Below are positions 23,884-32,881 of a stretch of 64,000 nucleotides of DNA, one piece after another (positions within the stretch are counted from its first letter, which is position 1; each line of letters opens with the position of its first letter). Source of the DNA: Tepidamorphus gemmatus (GTDB lineage Bacteria > Pseudomonadota > Alphaproteobacteria > Rhizobiales > Tepidamorphaceae). The translations under genes were made by a program, and so were the position numbers. The stretch spans positions 248,001 through 312,000 of the forward strand of contig NZ_SMAK01000001.1 in the NCBI RefSeq assembly GCF_004346195.1, written 5' to 3'. The notes under the pieces were generated by a model. It had not been told where the DNA came from and searched no databases. It saw only the letters and a list, made by a program, of their open reading frames with translations.

Positions 23884-26507
23884 TGGCCTTGCTCCTCGGT
23901 TGCGTTGGACCGTTCAGCGCGGCGAGCACGCTGCGCCGCACCGATGTGGCCCCGGGAGATCAGCAGCGCGCAGTCTAACAGTACGTGCGGCAGGGCAAAG
24001 CCGCCGGGCAGTGCAATGTAGCGTGGCGTCCAGATCGGGTGGAACTTGTCCTTGTAGGCCCTGAGGCCGGTAAAGTTATAGAGGCTCGCGCCGTGCGTGA
24101 AGATGAAGTTGCCGACCTTGTGCCAGGTCGGCGCCAGCCGGTGCTGCTCGAAGCCGGCGAGCGGCGCCATGCCGAGCCCGAACCACTGGTAGCCCTCAGC
24201 CTTGGCCGCAAGCATCAGCTCCGCAAACAGATAGTCCATGGTGCCGTAAGGCGAGGAGCGGCGGTGACGCATCAGGTCCACGGACAGTTCGACGCCGGCG
24301 ATGCCGGAGCGCCAGATGTTGGCGAAGGCGACGATGCGTGATCCGGCGCGGACGAGGGCGATGTCGAACTCGCGAAGGTAGTGCTCGTCGAAGCGACCCA
24401 GTGAAAAGCCCTTCTCGGCGCCGGGCTTGTTGGCGAGCCATTCGTCGGAGACCTCGCGCAGCTCGGGCAGGAGTGCCGGCACGGCGTCGCGCGGCACGAT
24501 CTCGAAGGATGCTCCGGCGCGGGCAGCACGGCGTACCGCATGGCGGAAGTCCCGGTAGCGGGGCTGGTCGAGCGAGAAGTCGGCGAGCCGGACGCGGGCC
24601 TCCTCGCCATACTTCGTAACGGTCAGGCCGAGATCGAGCAGCATCGGGATGTCGTCCGGGCGCACGCTGTAGAAGACCGGCAGGCCGGCACAGGATTCGA
24701 CCAGCTCGCGAAACTGCCAGGCTGCCTCCATCCGCCCGTCCGGCGTACCGACCGGCGCGCCGAGCGCGATCCAGCTGCGACCCCGCACCTGATACATGAC
24801 GAAGGCCTGTTCGTCCGGGGTGAGCAGGATCCGCTTGTCGCCGAGCAGCACCGCGTTGACACCGGGATCGTCCGACAAAGCGATCAGTCTGCGCACGGCG
24901 GGTGTGACCGGCGAGACCGGCGATCCCGGCGGCGTCGTCGGCGTCAGTAGGCGCCAGACCAGGAACAGCAGCGCAGCCGCTGCCAGCAACGCCATGGCGC
25001 GGAGGAAACGGGGTGCATCGCCGTCCCAGGCGAATGCCCAGGTCGCCTCGGCGCCATAATCCTGATGGCGGTAGGAGAAGAAGCCGAACCAGGCCGCGAT
25101 CACCAGGATCGCGCCGATCGCGGCGACCCAGGCCGGCGTGTAGCTGCCGGCCGCAAAGCCGGAAGGGCGGCGAAACGCAGGCTTCGCAGCGGCCAGCACG
25201 GCCAGCGCCACCGCCAGCAGGATCGCTTCCTCCCAGGCAAACCCCTTGAGCAGGACCGCGACGATGGCGACAGCCAGCATCGCCACCGCCATCCGCCAGG
25301 CGATGGCGAGACGGCGGGCGAGGCCGCGCGATACCAGGATCAGCACCAGACCGGCAATCGAGGCGGTCAGGTGCGACAGCTCTGCCAATGGCAGCGGCAC
25401 GACATGGCGCAGCAGCCAGGCTCGGTCGGCCGGCACCGGCGCTGCGGCCGAGAAGACCAGCACGGCGCCAGCCAGAAACGTGCCGGCGGCGAGCACCGTC
25501 GGGGCGATCGAACGCAGCGCCAATCCGCTCGCCTCGCCGATCCGCAGCAGTCGGCTCGCCCCCGACCGCACTGCGCCGAACACGACGAGCCCCCCGGATA
25601 TCGCCAACGGCAGCAGGTAGTACAGGATCCGGAACAGCAGCAGTGCGGCGAGCAGCCCGGCCTTGCTCTCGTTGGGAACGCTGAGCAGCAGGACGGCCTC
25701 GATGACGCCGAGTCCGCCCGGTACGTGGCTCGCCACCCCCGCAGCAAAGGCGGCCACCGTCAGCGCCGCAAAGGCGAGAAAGCCGTAGGGCAGATCGACC
25801 GGAATGAGCAGGTAGAGCGCCGCCGAGGTGATGAACACGTCGATCGTGGCAATCGCGAGCTGGGCCAGCGCGATCGGCAGGCGTGGCACGGGGATCGCGA
25901 AGCGCCACAGGGTGACCGGCTTGCCCCACCACCAGGCAAGGGCGAGATAGATCGTGATCGCGGCTGCCGACAGGATGCCGACCGTCTCGACCAGATGTCG
26001 CGAGACGCCGATCGCCGCAGCGAGTTCGTCCGGCCGCGCCAGGCCGGCGATCGCCAGCACGCCGCCGGCCCCGAGGAAGAAGGGCACGTGCGAATAGACC
26101 GTGATCAGCGCGATGTCGGAAATCGGCAGTCCGAGCGCGGAATAGGCGCGGTAGCGGATCGAGCCGCCGGTCAGCAGCGCGAAGCCGAGATTGTTGGAGA
26201 AGGCATAGGAGGTGAAACCGGTGAGCAGAACCTGCGCCGTCGGCAGGTGCCTTCGGATCACCCGGAGTGCCATCCAGTCGTAGCTGGCAAGGCACAGATA
26301 GGCTGCCGCGACGAGCAGCAGCGATAACGGCACGGCGGCCGGTGGCACGGCATAGACGGCTGCCCGGATCTCGGAGACATGCACCTCCTCGAGCTGATCG
26401 CGCAGGATCCAGACCGCGACGCCAGCGATCGCGACGGTGAGGACGGCGACCGCGACCTGTCGAGGGTCAACGGCCTTCAGGCGCGACAGGATCGACAGGC
26501 CGGTCAT
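23880..26507 (-). CDS. mprF: Bifunctional lysyl-/alanyl-phosphatidylglycerol synthase/flippase MprF
   Basis: An 875-residue membrane protein. The N-terminal half holds about 14 membrane helices with the flippase-type YAFSNNLGFALLTGGSIRYR and HVPGGLGVIEA segments; the C-terminal cytosolic domain (about residues 560-860, DUF2156) carries the aminoacyl-transferase fold, with GMAPLAGFE and FTHGASLYNFTGLRAYKDKF. MprF adds lysine or alanine to phosphatidylglycerol, lowering surface charge and giving resistance to cationic peptides. I chose the ATG at 26507; the frame is open further upstream but Arg-rich and unlike the family. It is coupled to the nitrilase gene downstream. Confidence 0.93.
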   Translation of the reverse strand: MTGLSILSRLKAVDPRQVAVAVLTVAIAGVAVWILRDQLEEVHVSEIRAAVYAVPPAAVPLSLLLVAAAYLCLASYDWMALRVIRRHLPTAQVLLTGFTSYAFSNNLGFALLTGGSIRYRAYSALGLPISDIALITVYSHVPFFLGAGGVLAIAGLARPDELAAAIGVSRHLVETVGILSAAAITIYLALAWWWGKPVTLWRFAIPVPRLPIALAQLAIATIDVFITSAALYLLIPVDLPYGFLAFAALTVAAFAAGVASHVPGGLGVIEAVLLLSVPNESKAGLLAALLLFRILYYLLPLAISGGLVVFGAVRSGASRLLRIGEASGLALRSIAPTVLAAGTFLAGAVLVFSAAAPVPADRAWLLRHVVPLPLAELSHLTASIAGLVLILVSRGLARRLAIAWRMAVAMLAVAIVAVLLKGFAWEEAILLAVALAVLAAAKPAFRRPSGFAAGSYTPAWVAAIGAILVIAAWFGFFSYRHQDYGAEATWAFAWDGDAPRFLRAMALLAAAALLFLVWRLLTPTTPPGSPVSPVTPAVRRLIALSDDPGVNAVLLGDKRILLTPDEQAFVMYQVRGRSWIALGAPVGTPDGRMEAAWQFRELVESCAGLPVFYSVRPDDIPMLLDLGLTVTKYGEEARVRLADFSLDQPRYRDFRHAVRRAARAGASFEIVPRDAVPALLPELREVSDEWLANKPGAEKGFSLGRFDEHYLREFDIALVRAGSRIVAFANIWRSGIAGVELSVDLMRHRRSSPYGTMDYLFAELMLAAKAEGYQWFGLGMAPLAGFEQHRLAPTWHKVGNFIFTHGASLYNFTGLRAYKDKFHPIWTPRYIALPGGFALPHVLLDCALLISRGHIGAAQRARRAERSNATEEQGQ

Positions 26508-26524
26508 GCCGTTCGGTCGGGCGG

Positions 26525-26692
26525 TCAGGCGAGGACGTCGCGCCGTCGGGGATTGCGCTCGAACGTGGCCTTGGCGAATGGGCACAGCGCGACGATCCGG
26601 AACCCCTTTGTGCGCGCGTCCTCGACGACGCGGGCGACATGGCGACCGTTGGTCGCGCCGTCCTCGAGCGTGATCACGGGGGAGTCGGCCAT
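26525..26692 (-). CDS. Short GNAT-like ORF, probable fragment
   Basis: A 55-codon frame (ATG at 26692, TGA at 26525-26527) whose C-terminal half, EDARTKGFRIVALCPFAKATF followed by ERNP, resembles the end of YjdJ-type small GNAT acetyltransferases (LVxxALEDARARGLKVVPLCPFVAAYIRRHPE-like). Such proteins are normally about 90 residues; the N-terminal strands and the acetyl-CoA loop are missing here. It lies 17 bases after the aminotransferase stop and 17 bases before mprF on the same strand. It may be a degraded gene or a shortened variant. I am fairly sure of the similarity but not that it is expressed. Confidence 0.5.
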   Translation of the reverse strand: MADSPVITLEDGATNGRHVARVVEDARTKGFRIVALCPFAKATFERNPRRRDVLA

Positions 26693-26709
26693 GCTCGTGC
26701 CTTTCGCGC

Positions 26710-27636
26710 TCAGGCGCGGCGCACCGATTCGCGCCGCGCCAGGTCCTTGTACAGTGCCGAGAGGCGGCGGGTGACGGGGCCTGCCCTGTCGCCGTCGTCC
26801 GGCGGCGTTCCGATGATCCGCCCGTCAACCCGATGCACGGCGGTCAGGCCGGCGAATGTGCCGGTAACGAAGGCTTCGTCGGCGCCATAGACGTCGGTCA
26901 GCGAAAAGCGCTTCTCGCGGACGACGATGCGGTGCTCGCGGCACAGCCGGATCACGTTGGCTCGGGTGATGCCGCCAAGGCAATAGAGCCCGTCGGACGT
27001 CCACACTTCGCCGCCGCGCACGATGAAGAAGTGAGTCGAGTTGCAGGTTGCGACCGCCCCGTCCGGATCGAGCATCAAGGCTTCGTCAGCGCCGGCCTTG
27101 GCCGCCTGGATGCAGGCGAGGATGCAGTTCAGCTTGGAGTGGCTGTTCAGCTTCTGGTCCTGCATGTCCGGCGCGGTGCGTCGGACATGGACGGTGAACA
27201 GGTCTATGCCGGCCCGCTTCTTCGCCTCCGAAGCGATCTTGTATTCGGGAATGATCACGATTGTCGCAGGCCCGATGGTGACGCGCGGGTCCTGGTAGGG
27301 GGTCTTCTTGATCCCCCGGGTCACCATCAGCCGGATATGCACGCCATCCGTCATGCCGTTGGCGGCAAGGCAATCAAAGATGCGTGCCGCCAGCGCCTCA
27401 CGGGAGAGTCCGATATCCATGTCGATCGCCTTCGCGCCCTCGTAGAGCCGCGCCAGATGGGCATCGAGAAACGCGATCCCGCCATCGACGACCCTGAGCC
27501 CCTCCCAGATGCCGTCGCCCAGGATGAAGCCGGAGTCGAACACCGAGACCACGGCCTGCTCGCGCGGAACCAGTTGGCCGTTGACCGATATCAGGATCGA
27601 GGCGTTGCGGGGATCGTCTGCGTAGTCGTGGGTCAT
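26710..27636 (-). CDS. Aminotransferase class IV (branched-chain/D-amino acid type)
   Basis: A 308-residue fold-type IV PLP enzyme. Lys168 in NSHSKLNCI is the expected Schiff-base lysine; the N-terminal SVFDSGFILGDGIWEGLR and the GGITRANVI phosphate-binding segment are also typical. Members include branched-chain aminotransferase, D-amino acid aminotransferase and 4-amino-4-deoxychorismate lyase; the pattern is closest to branched-chain/D-amino acid types and the exact substrate is open. I chose the ATG at 27636 (MTHDYADDPR), since the upstream extension is Arg/Pro-rich. I recall fusions of related enzymes to the sulfotransferase-like domain found at 3.1 kb. Confidence 0.85.
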   Translation of the reverse strand: MTHDYADDPRNASILISVNGQLVPREQAVVSVFDSGFILGDGIWEGLRVVDGGIAFLDAHLARLYEGAKAIDMDIGLSREALAARIFDCLAANGMTDGVHIRLMVTRGIKKTPYQDPRVTIGPATIVIIPEYKIASEAKKRAGIDLFTVHVRRTAPDMQDQKLNSHSKLNCILACIQAAKAGADEALMLDPDGAVATCNSTHFFIVRGGEVWTSDGLYCLGGITRANVIRLCREHRIVVREKRFSLTDVYGADEAFVTGTFAGLTAVHRVDGRIIGTPPDDGDRAGPVTRRLSALYKDLARRESVRRA

Positions 27637-28002
27637 GGACGGGTGCCCGAGAGGATCGGGCCGGGAAGGTAGGCCGCGGGGGGGAGAATGACAACGCCTC
27701 TTCCTCCCGAGCGTGGCAGAAGCGGCCACTACCGGCCGTCGCAGGCATCGACGGCGTGCGTTGCCGCGCCTGCACCCGCGCCGCCACCGGAACATGCTGG
27801 TGCGTCCTGCGCGCGGCTGGCGGTTACCCGAGGGCGGGCGTTGTGCCGCCGTCGGCCGCACCCGCCTCATGAGGGGGCTGACGACGGGTGCGTCGTGCGG
27901 CTTTAGGACTGCCGTGGCCGGACTCCCGGCATGCCACCGTCCGGCTTCCCCGGATGCGGTGAGATGTCCTAGTGTGTCGTTACCCCGACACCGGAGAAGA
28001 GC
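27637..28002. other. Intergenic, divergent promoters expected
   Basis: This 366-base region separates divergent aminotransferase genes. It is GC-rich, its short frames are Arg/Pro-rich, and I see no tRNA, riboswitch-like fold or clear operator. A GGAGAAGAG ribosome site at its right end belongs to the next gene. Confidence 0.5.
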
Positions 28003-29301
28003 ATGGCCGAACCCCGCATCGACGAGAACCTGATCCGCTATGGTTCCGCGTTCAGCCCGTGGCTGATCGAGAAGGCACGCGGTTCATATGTCTATGACAC
28101 CGAGGGGCGGGCGATCCTCGACTTCACCTCCGGCCAGATGTGCTCGACGCTCGGTCACAACCATCCGAAGATCGTCGAGGCGGTGAAGAAGGCCTGCGAC
28201 GGGGCGATCCACCTGTTCTCGGGGATGCTGAGTCCGCCGGTGGTCAAGCTGGCGGCGCGGCTCGCCGAGATGCTGCCGGGCAGGCTGTCGCGTTCGATCT
28301 TCCTGTCGACCGGCGGCGAGGCCAACGAGGCGGCGCTGAGGATGGCGAAGCTGCATACCGGCGGCTTCGAGGTGATCGGACTGACCGGTTCCTGGCACGG
28401 CATGACGGGCGCGGCGGCGGCCTCGACCTATGTCGCCGGCCGGCGTGGCTACGGGCCGGCGACGCCGGGCAACATGGCGATCCCCGCGCCGAACGCGTTC
28501 CGCTGCCCGATCCGCCACTGCAAGGGCACCTGCGACACCACCTGCCTCGACGTCGGCTTCGACATGGTGGACGCGCAGACGACCGGCGCGCCGGCCGCGG
28601 TTCTGGCCGAGCCGGTGCAGTCCTCGGGCGGTGTGATCGTGCCGCCGCAGGGCTATCTGCCAAAGCTCAAGCAGAAGTGCGAGGAGCGCGGCATGCTGCT
28701 GATCCTCGACGAGGCGCAGACCGCGTTCGGACGGCTCGGCGCCGACTTTGCCTCGGATATCTTCAACGTCGAGCCGGACATCCTGACCGTTTCCAAGACG
28801 CTCGGCGGCGGGCTGCCGCTGGCGGCCGCCTGTACCACGCCGGAAATCGAAGACGATTGCCATTCCAAGCGGTTCCTGCATGTGACCTCGCACGTGTCCG
28901 ACCCGCTGCCGGCTGAGGTCGGTCTGGCCGTGCTGGAGGTGCTCGAGGAGGAGAACCTCAACGAGCGGGCGCGGGAGACAGGCGCCCATCTGAAGGCCGG
29001 TCTCGAGTCGCTGATGCAGAAGCACGAGGTGATCGGCGATGTGCGCGGCATGGGCATGCTCTATGGCGTCGAACTGGTGAAGGACCGCCATTCGCGCGAA
29101 CCGGACCCGGAGCTCGGTCAGGCGATCACCCGCCGGTGCATGGAACTCGGCCTGTCGATGAACATCGTCTCCGTGCCGGGCAGCACGATGTCCGCCGTCT
29201 GGCGGATCGCCCCGCCGCTGACCGCCACGACGCAGGAGATCGACCTCGGCCTCGAGATGCTCGACCAGGCGGTCAGCGAGGTCGTTGCAGGGCGGGGATA
29301 G
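28003..29301 (+). CDS. 2,2-dialkylglycine decarboxylase-like aminotransferase (class III)
   Basis: A 432-residue PLP enzyme with strong colinear similarity to the 433-residue 2,2-dialkylglycine decarboxylase of Burkholderia: DFTSGQM (Gln45), LFSGML, SWHGMTG (Trp131), LDEAQT (Asp236), SKTLGGGLPL (Lys265 as Schiff-base lysine) and HVSDPLPAEVGL. The family decarboxylates and transaminates dialkylglycines such as 2-aminoisobutyrate, with pyruvate as amino acceptor. It differs by an insert with four cysteines (Cys168, Cys173, Cys177, Cys181), which might bind metal. The potassium-site Thr-x-Val segment reads Ser-x-Val. The exact substrate is not certain. A GGAGAAGAG site precedes the ATG. Confidence 0.82.
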   Translation: MAEPRIDENLIRYGSAFSPWLIEKARGSYVYDTEGRAILDFTSGQMCSTLGHNHPKIVEAVKKACDGAIHLFSGMLSPPVVKLAARLAEMLPGRLSRSIFLSTGGEANEAALRMAKLHTGGFEVIGLTGSWHGMTGAAAASTYVAGRRGYGPATPGNMAIPAPNAFRCPIRHCKGTCDTTCLDVGFDMVDAQTTGAPAAVLAEPVQSSGGVIVPPQGYLPKLKQKCEERGMLLILDEAQTAFGRLGADFASDIFNVEPDILTVSKTLGGGLPLAAACTTPEIEDDCHSKRFLHVTSHVSDPLPAEVGLAVLEVLEEENLNERARETGAHLKAGLESLMQKHEVIGDVRGMGMLYGVELVKDRHSREPDPELGQAITRRCMELGLSMNIVSVPGSTMSAVWRIAPPLTATTQEIDLGLEMLDQAVSEVVAGRG

Positions 29302-29323
29302 GGATCCGACCTCACGGGGTCCC
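29301..29323. terminator. Weak hairpin after the decarboxylase-like gene
   Basis: GGGATCC can pair with GGGTCCC (one G-T wobble) around a nine-base loop, starting at the last base of the stop codon. No T-run follows. It is a weak candidate terminator between convergent genes. Confidence 0.25.
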
Positions 29324-29388
29324 ATATCAGCGGCGCCGACCCTGGCCCCTGCGAAGGACCGCGTCCGCCGTCATCCCGGACTGACCGG

Positions 29389-29991
29389 TCAGCCGATCAC
29401 CGGCACATGCGGGGCCACCTCGCGCGGCAGCACGCCTGTCAGTCTGGGATCGGGAAACATCTCGATCTTGCGCGCATAGGGCACGAAGCCGGAGCGCAGA
29501 TAGAACGGCAGGGCGGCAGGATGATCGAAGGTGCAGGTGTGCAGCCAGAACCGGGCGACGCCGGGACGGAAGGCGAGCTCGATGGCGCGATCCATCAACC
29601 AGCGGCCGACCCCGCCTCCCATCACCTCGGGGACCACCCCGAAGAAGGCAAGCTCCACCGACGGCAGGTCGCGGAAATCCAGTTCGAGGATACCGACGGG
29701 TTCACCGCCCCGCATCGGGATGTAGAGCTCGACGGCCGGATCGGCGAGCGTGGCGCGCAGCCGGTCATCGTCGAGCCGCAGGCGGGAATTCCACAGCCAG
29801 TCGGCCCCGACGCGGCGGAACAGGTTCCGGTAGACGTCCGGATCGGGTGCGGTGACGCGCCGCAGCACCGGCGGATCGGCAAGTGTGGGCGCGCGCGGGG
29901 CGGCCGGTTCGCGCATCTCCAGAAAGGTGGCCACCGCCGCGACATGATCGCCGGGCAGGTCGGTGTATCCGTCGAGGACGAGCTCGGGCAT
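29389..29991 (-). CDS. GNAT-family N-acetyltransferase
   Basis: A 200-residue acetyltransferase. The acetyl-CoA-binding loop appears as VVPEVMGGGVGRWLMDRA and is followed by the HTCTFDHPAALPFYLRSGF helix-strand motif common in GNAT enzymes. The first 50 residues are family-specific and unrecognised. The acceptor substrate is unknown. It stands alone between two plus-strand genes, so it forms its own transcription unit. Confidence 0.83.
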   Translation of the reverse strand: MPELVLDGYTDLPGDHVAAVATFLEMREPAAPRAPTLADPPVLRRVTAPDPDVYRNLFRRVGADWLWNSRLRLDDDRLRATLADPAVELYIPMRGGEPVGILELDFRDLPSVELAFFGVVPEVMGGGVGRWLMDRAIELAFRPGVARFWLHTCTFDHPAALPFYLRSGFVPYARKIEMFPDPRLTGVLPREVAPHVPVIG

Positions 29992-30128
29992 GCGCCACGC
30001 GATATATTGGTCAGGTCAGATTGGCAACGGATTCCGGGACATTGGAGAATCTCCATGACCATTGCGATATGATCGGCCGACGAGGCGGGACGGCCGGGAC
30101 GGGCTGCGGCGCCCGGAGCGGCTGACGG

Positions 30129-31973
30129 ATGCGCAAGATTTCCATTCGCACATTGCTGGCGCTGTCCACCGGCGGACTCGTCCTGGTGGCGACGATGACG
30201 GTGCTGGTGATCGCCCTGCAGGCGAGCAGTACGAACACGTTCGAGCTTCTGAACCAGCGCGTCACACTCGTTCTCGACGGCATCGAGACCGAGGTGCGCA
30301 ACAAGCTGGATGGCGCGAGCGCGGTCGTGGATGGGCTCGCCCTTCAGGCGGCCGAGGTCGATCTTGCGACGGATGCTGGCCAATGGACGGACACGATGAA
30401 GGTCGTGCTCGCCACGTCGCCGGAGATCGAGGTGCTGCTGTACTGGGACCGCAATCTGGTCCGCCATGGCGTCGCCCGTGCGGCCGCGGGCCGCATCGTC
30501 ACCATCCCCGTCCTCATCGAGAGCGACTCGAGACTGCGCAATGACCTGGCGGCGCTCGAGCCCGGCGAACCTCCCACCTGGGGCGATCCGGTCAACGAGA
30601 ATGGGATCACCTATGTCAATGTGGTGACACGTCTGGCGACCCCGCGGTCCGATATCGCGTTCATCGGGGCGGCGGTGTCGCTCGAGCACTTCTCGCGATT
30701 CGTTGCGGAAATCGGGGAGCGGTATGGTGCGACCGCGTTCATGCTGTACGGCGAGCAACATCTGCTGGCGCATCCCGGAATCGTCTCGGAGGGCGATCGC
30801 GGCCGGCTTCGGCGCGGCATCATTCCCCGATCCGAGGCCAATGATCCCGTCATCGCCAATCTCGACAACGGAACCGAGAGTGGGCGCCTGGCCGTCACCG
30901 CACGCGAACAGGGCGTGCAGGTGCGCCGGGTGGAGGCGGCGGGCGCGGAGTATGTCGTCATGTACCGCTGGCTGTTCGGCTACGGACCGCAGCCGATCGC
31001 CGTCGGAGCCTACTATCCGAGCCAGGAGTTCGCCGACACTGTCCAGCGCCTGCTGATGTCCGGTATCGCCGGGCTGGTCGTCGTGGTGCTATCCGTGATC
31101 GCGGCGATCGTCATCGGCGGCTTCATCGCCCGTCCGATCCGTCGCCTGGCCGGGACGGCAGCGGCGGTCGCCAGGCTCGATCTTGCCAGCGTGGAGCCGG
31201 CTCAGTCCAGCCCGATCGCCGAGGTGCACGACCAGGCGCGCGCCTTCAACATGATGCTCGATGGGCTCAGGGTGTTCGAGACCTATGTGCCGCGGCAGCT
31301 CGTCCAGCGCCTGATCGCCATCGGCAATCACCGCCAAATGGCCTCGCAGTCGCGCGAACTGACGGTGATGTTCACCGACATTGCCCGTTTCACCGAGATC
31401 GCCGAGCGGATGGGGGCGGAGGAAACGGCGGAATTCCTCAACCGGCATTTCGGCATCCTGGCCGACTGCATCACCCGCGAGGGCGGCACGATCGACAAGT
31501 ATATCGGCGATGCGGTGATGGCCTTCTGGGGTGCCCCGGATCGGATGGACGATCACGCCGCCCGCGCGGTTGCCGCTGCCCGGGCGATCGCCGCGGCGAT
31601 CACTGCCGACAACCGCCGCCGGGCCCACAAGGGTCTGAAGCCGGTGCGGGTCCGCATCGGCCTGCATTCCGGGCCGGCGGTCGTCGGCAATATCGGCGCG
31701 CCGGGCCGCGTCAACTACACCATCGTCGGCCCGACGGTGAACGTGGCGCAACGGCTCGAGTCGCTGGGTCACATGCTCGACGCGGGCGAGGATGTCACCA
31801 TCCTGATGAGCGCGCAGACCGCGGAACTCGCAGCCGTCGGCGATGCCGGCGAGGCGATGGGGGCCTTCCGCCTTGCGGGCGTCCCGCACGAGGTCGAGGT
31901 GGTCCGGCTGCGCAGCGCCGACGCGCCGCATCCGCAATTGACGGGAACGGTACTGGTGCCGGCGCGGATCTGA
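30129..31973 (+). CDS. Membrane class III adenylate cyclase with HAMP-like linker
   Basis: A 614-residue receptor-type cyclase. A membrane helix (about 8-30), a periplasmic sensor of about 260 residues (Cache-like by length and position), a second helix (about 300-322) and a HAMP-like linker lead to a class III cyclase domain (about 410-600). The two metal-binding aspartates are Asp417 (FTDIARF) and Asp461 (GDAVMAFWG), the purine-binding Lys is in GTIDKYIGD, and NYTIVGPTVNVAQRLE has Thr where many adenylate cyclases have Asp, as in other bacterial cAMP-forming enzymes. It probably senses an extracellular ligand and makes cAMP; guanylate specificity is not excluded. Confidence 0.87.
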   Translation: MRKISIRTLLALSTGGLVLVATMTVLVIALQASSTNTFELLNQRVTLVLDGIETEVRNKLDGASAVVDGLALQAAEVDLATDAGQWTDTMKVVLATSPEIEVLLYWDRNLVRHGVARAAAGRIVTIPVLIESDSRLRNDLAALEPGEPPTWGDPVNENGITYVNVVTRLATPRSDIAFIGAAVSLEHFSRFVAEIGERYGATAFMLYGEQHLLAHPGIVSEGDRGRLRRGIIPRSEANDPVIANLDNGTESGRLAVTAREQGVQVRRVEAAGAEYVVMYRWLFGYGPQPIAVGAYYPSQEFADTVQRLLMSGIAGLVVVVLSVIAAIVIGGFIARPIRRLAGTAAAVARLDLASVEPAQSSPIAEVHDQARAFNMMLDGLRVFETYVPRQLVQRLIAIGNHRQMASQSRELTVMFTDIARFTEIAERMGAEETAEFLNRHFGILADCITREGGTIDKYIGDAVMAFWGAPDRMDDHAARAVAAARAIAAAITADNRRRAHKGLKPVRVRIGLHSGPAVVGNIGAPGRVNYTIVGPTVNVAQRLESLGHMLDAGEDVTILMSAQTAELAAVGDAGEAMGAFRLAGVPHEVEVVRLRSADAPHPQLTGTVLVPARI

Positions 31974-31977
31974 AGAC

Positions 31978-32769
31978 TCAGTCGAACAGATCGAGATCGA
32001 TGCGATAGCTGATGCCGGCGCCGACCGTGACCTGGTTGCGGCTGCCCCCGATCTCGATGATGGGCGATTCGCCTGCGTCTGACAGAAGGTAGGTGTAGCT
32101 CGCCCGAGCGTGCAGATCGACCTTGTCGGTCAGCGAGTAGGTCGCCTGGCCGGTGATCCCGACGCTCTTGAAGCCGCTGCCGGCGTCGTAGACCGGCAGG
32201 CCGGACAGCAAGGCCTGTGCCGGAGTGACCGAGAAATAGGTGTCGAAATACTCGGAATCCGCAAAGGTGATCTCCGGCCCACCGCGCAGTTCCAGCCGGT
32301 CGGTGGGACGCAGGATGCCATACGCCACCGCCTCGCCGACAATGCCGTCGTGGCCGCCGAAGCCGCGCCGGACGGCCAGAAGGGCGCCCCAGTGCTCCAT
32401 TTCATAGGCGCCCTTCAGTCCGAGCTCGACCGCCGCATCGACATCGCCGAGGCCGACCAGTACCGGATCGTCGAACTGCTCTCGCTTGGACACGACATTG
32501 AACGACGGGCCGATGGAGAAACCGAGCCGCTGGCCGCCGAACTCGCCGATCCCCGGCAGCCGGAGATATTCCAGCGAGACGATCGGCCAGGGCACGACAT
32601 TGTAGCTGTCGGAGCCCTCCCACTCGGGCTGCACGATGCCGCCGATGCCGAGCCGGACCGACAGGTCGGTGCCCGGCGCCGACCCGGCCAGGGGCGCCTC
32701 CTGGGCAGAGGCGGCCTCCAAGAACAGGGCGCCGGCAAGCGCCGCCGTCATTGCCAAGCGGATCGACAT
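31978..32769 (-). CDS. MipA/OmpV-family outer-membrane protein
   Basis: A 263-residue beta-barrel protein. A signal peptide (about 1-22, ending ASA-QE) is followed by alternating amphipathic strands and an aromatic C-terminal segment ending LDLFD. Pattern and length match MipA/OmpV proteins, which scaffold murein synthesis or act as outer-membrane channels, and some respond to antibiotics or osmolarity. I chose the ATG at 32769 because it places the signal peptide at the start. It ends five bases after the convergent cyclase. Confidence 0.85.
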   Translation of the reverse strand: MSIRLAMTAALAGALFLEAASAQEAPLAGSAPGTDLSVRLGIGGIVQPEWEGSDSYNVVPWPIVSLEYLRLPGIGEFGGQRLGFSIGPSFNVVSKREQFDDPVLVGLGDVDAAVELGLKGAYEMEHWGALLAVRRGFGGHDGIVGEAVAYGILRPTDRLELRGGPEITFADSEYFDTYFSVTPAQALLSGLPVYDAGSGFKSVGITGQATYSLTDKVDLHARASYTYLLSDAGESPIIEIGGSRNQVTVGAGISYRIDLDLFD

Positions 32770-32881
32770 GTGGCTCGTCGTCCCCAGGAGCTTCGTTCGG
32801 GCGGACGATAGTCCGCATTCGGTCGCCCCGTCACTACGAAATCCCGACGTCCGTGGATTGGTCGCCACCGTGCCTCATCCG

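Noticed and set aside
24196-26295. Long minus-strand ORF in another frame inside mprF
   Set aside because: Arg/Gly/Pro-rich shadow of mprF; the MprF frame has the membrane helices and transferase domain.
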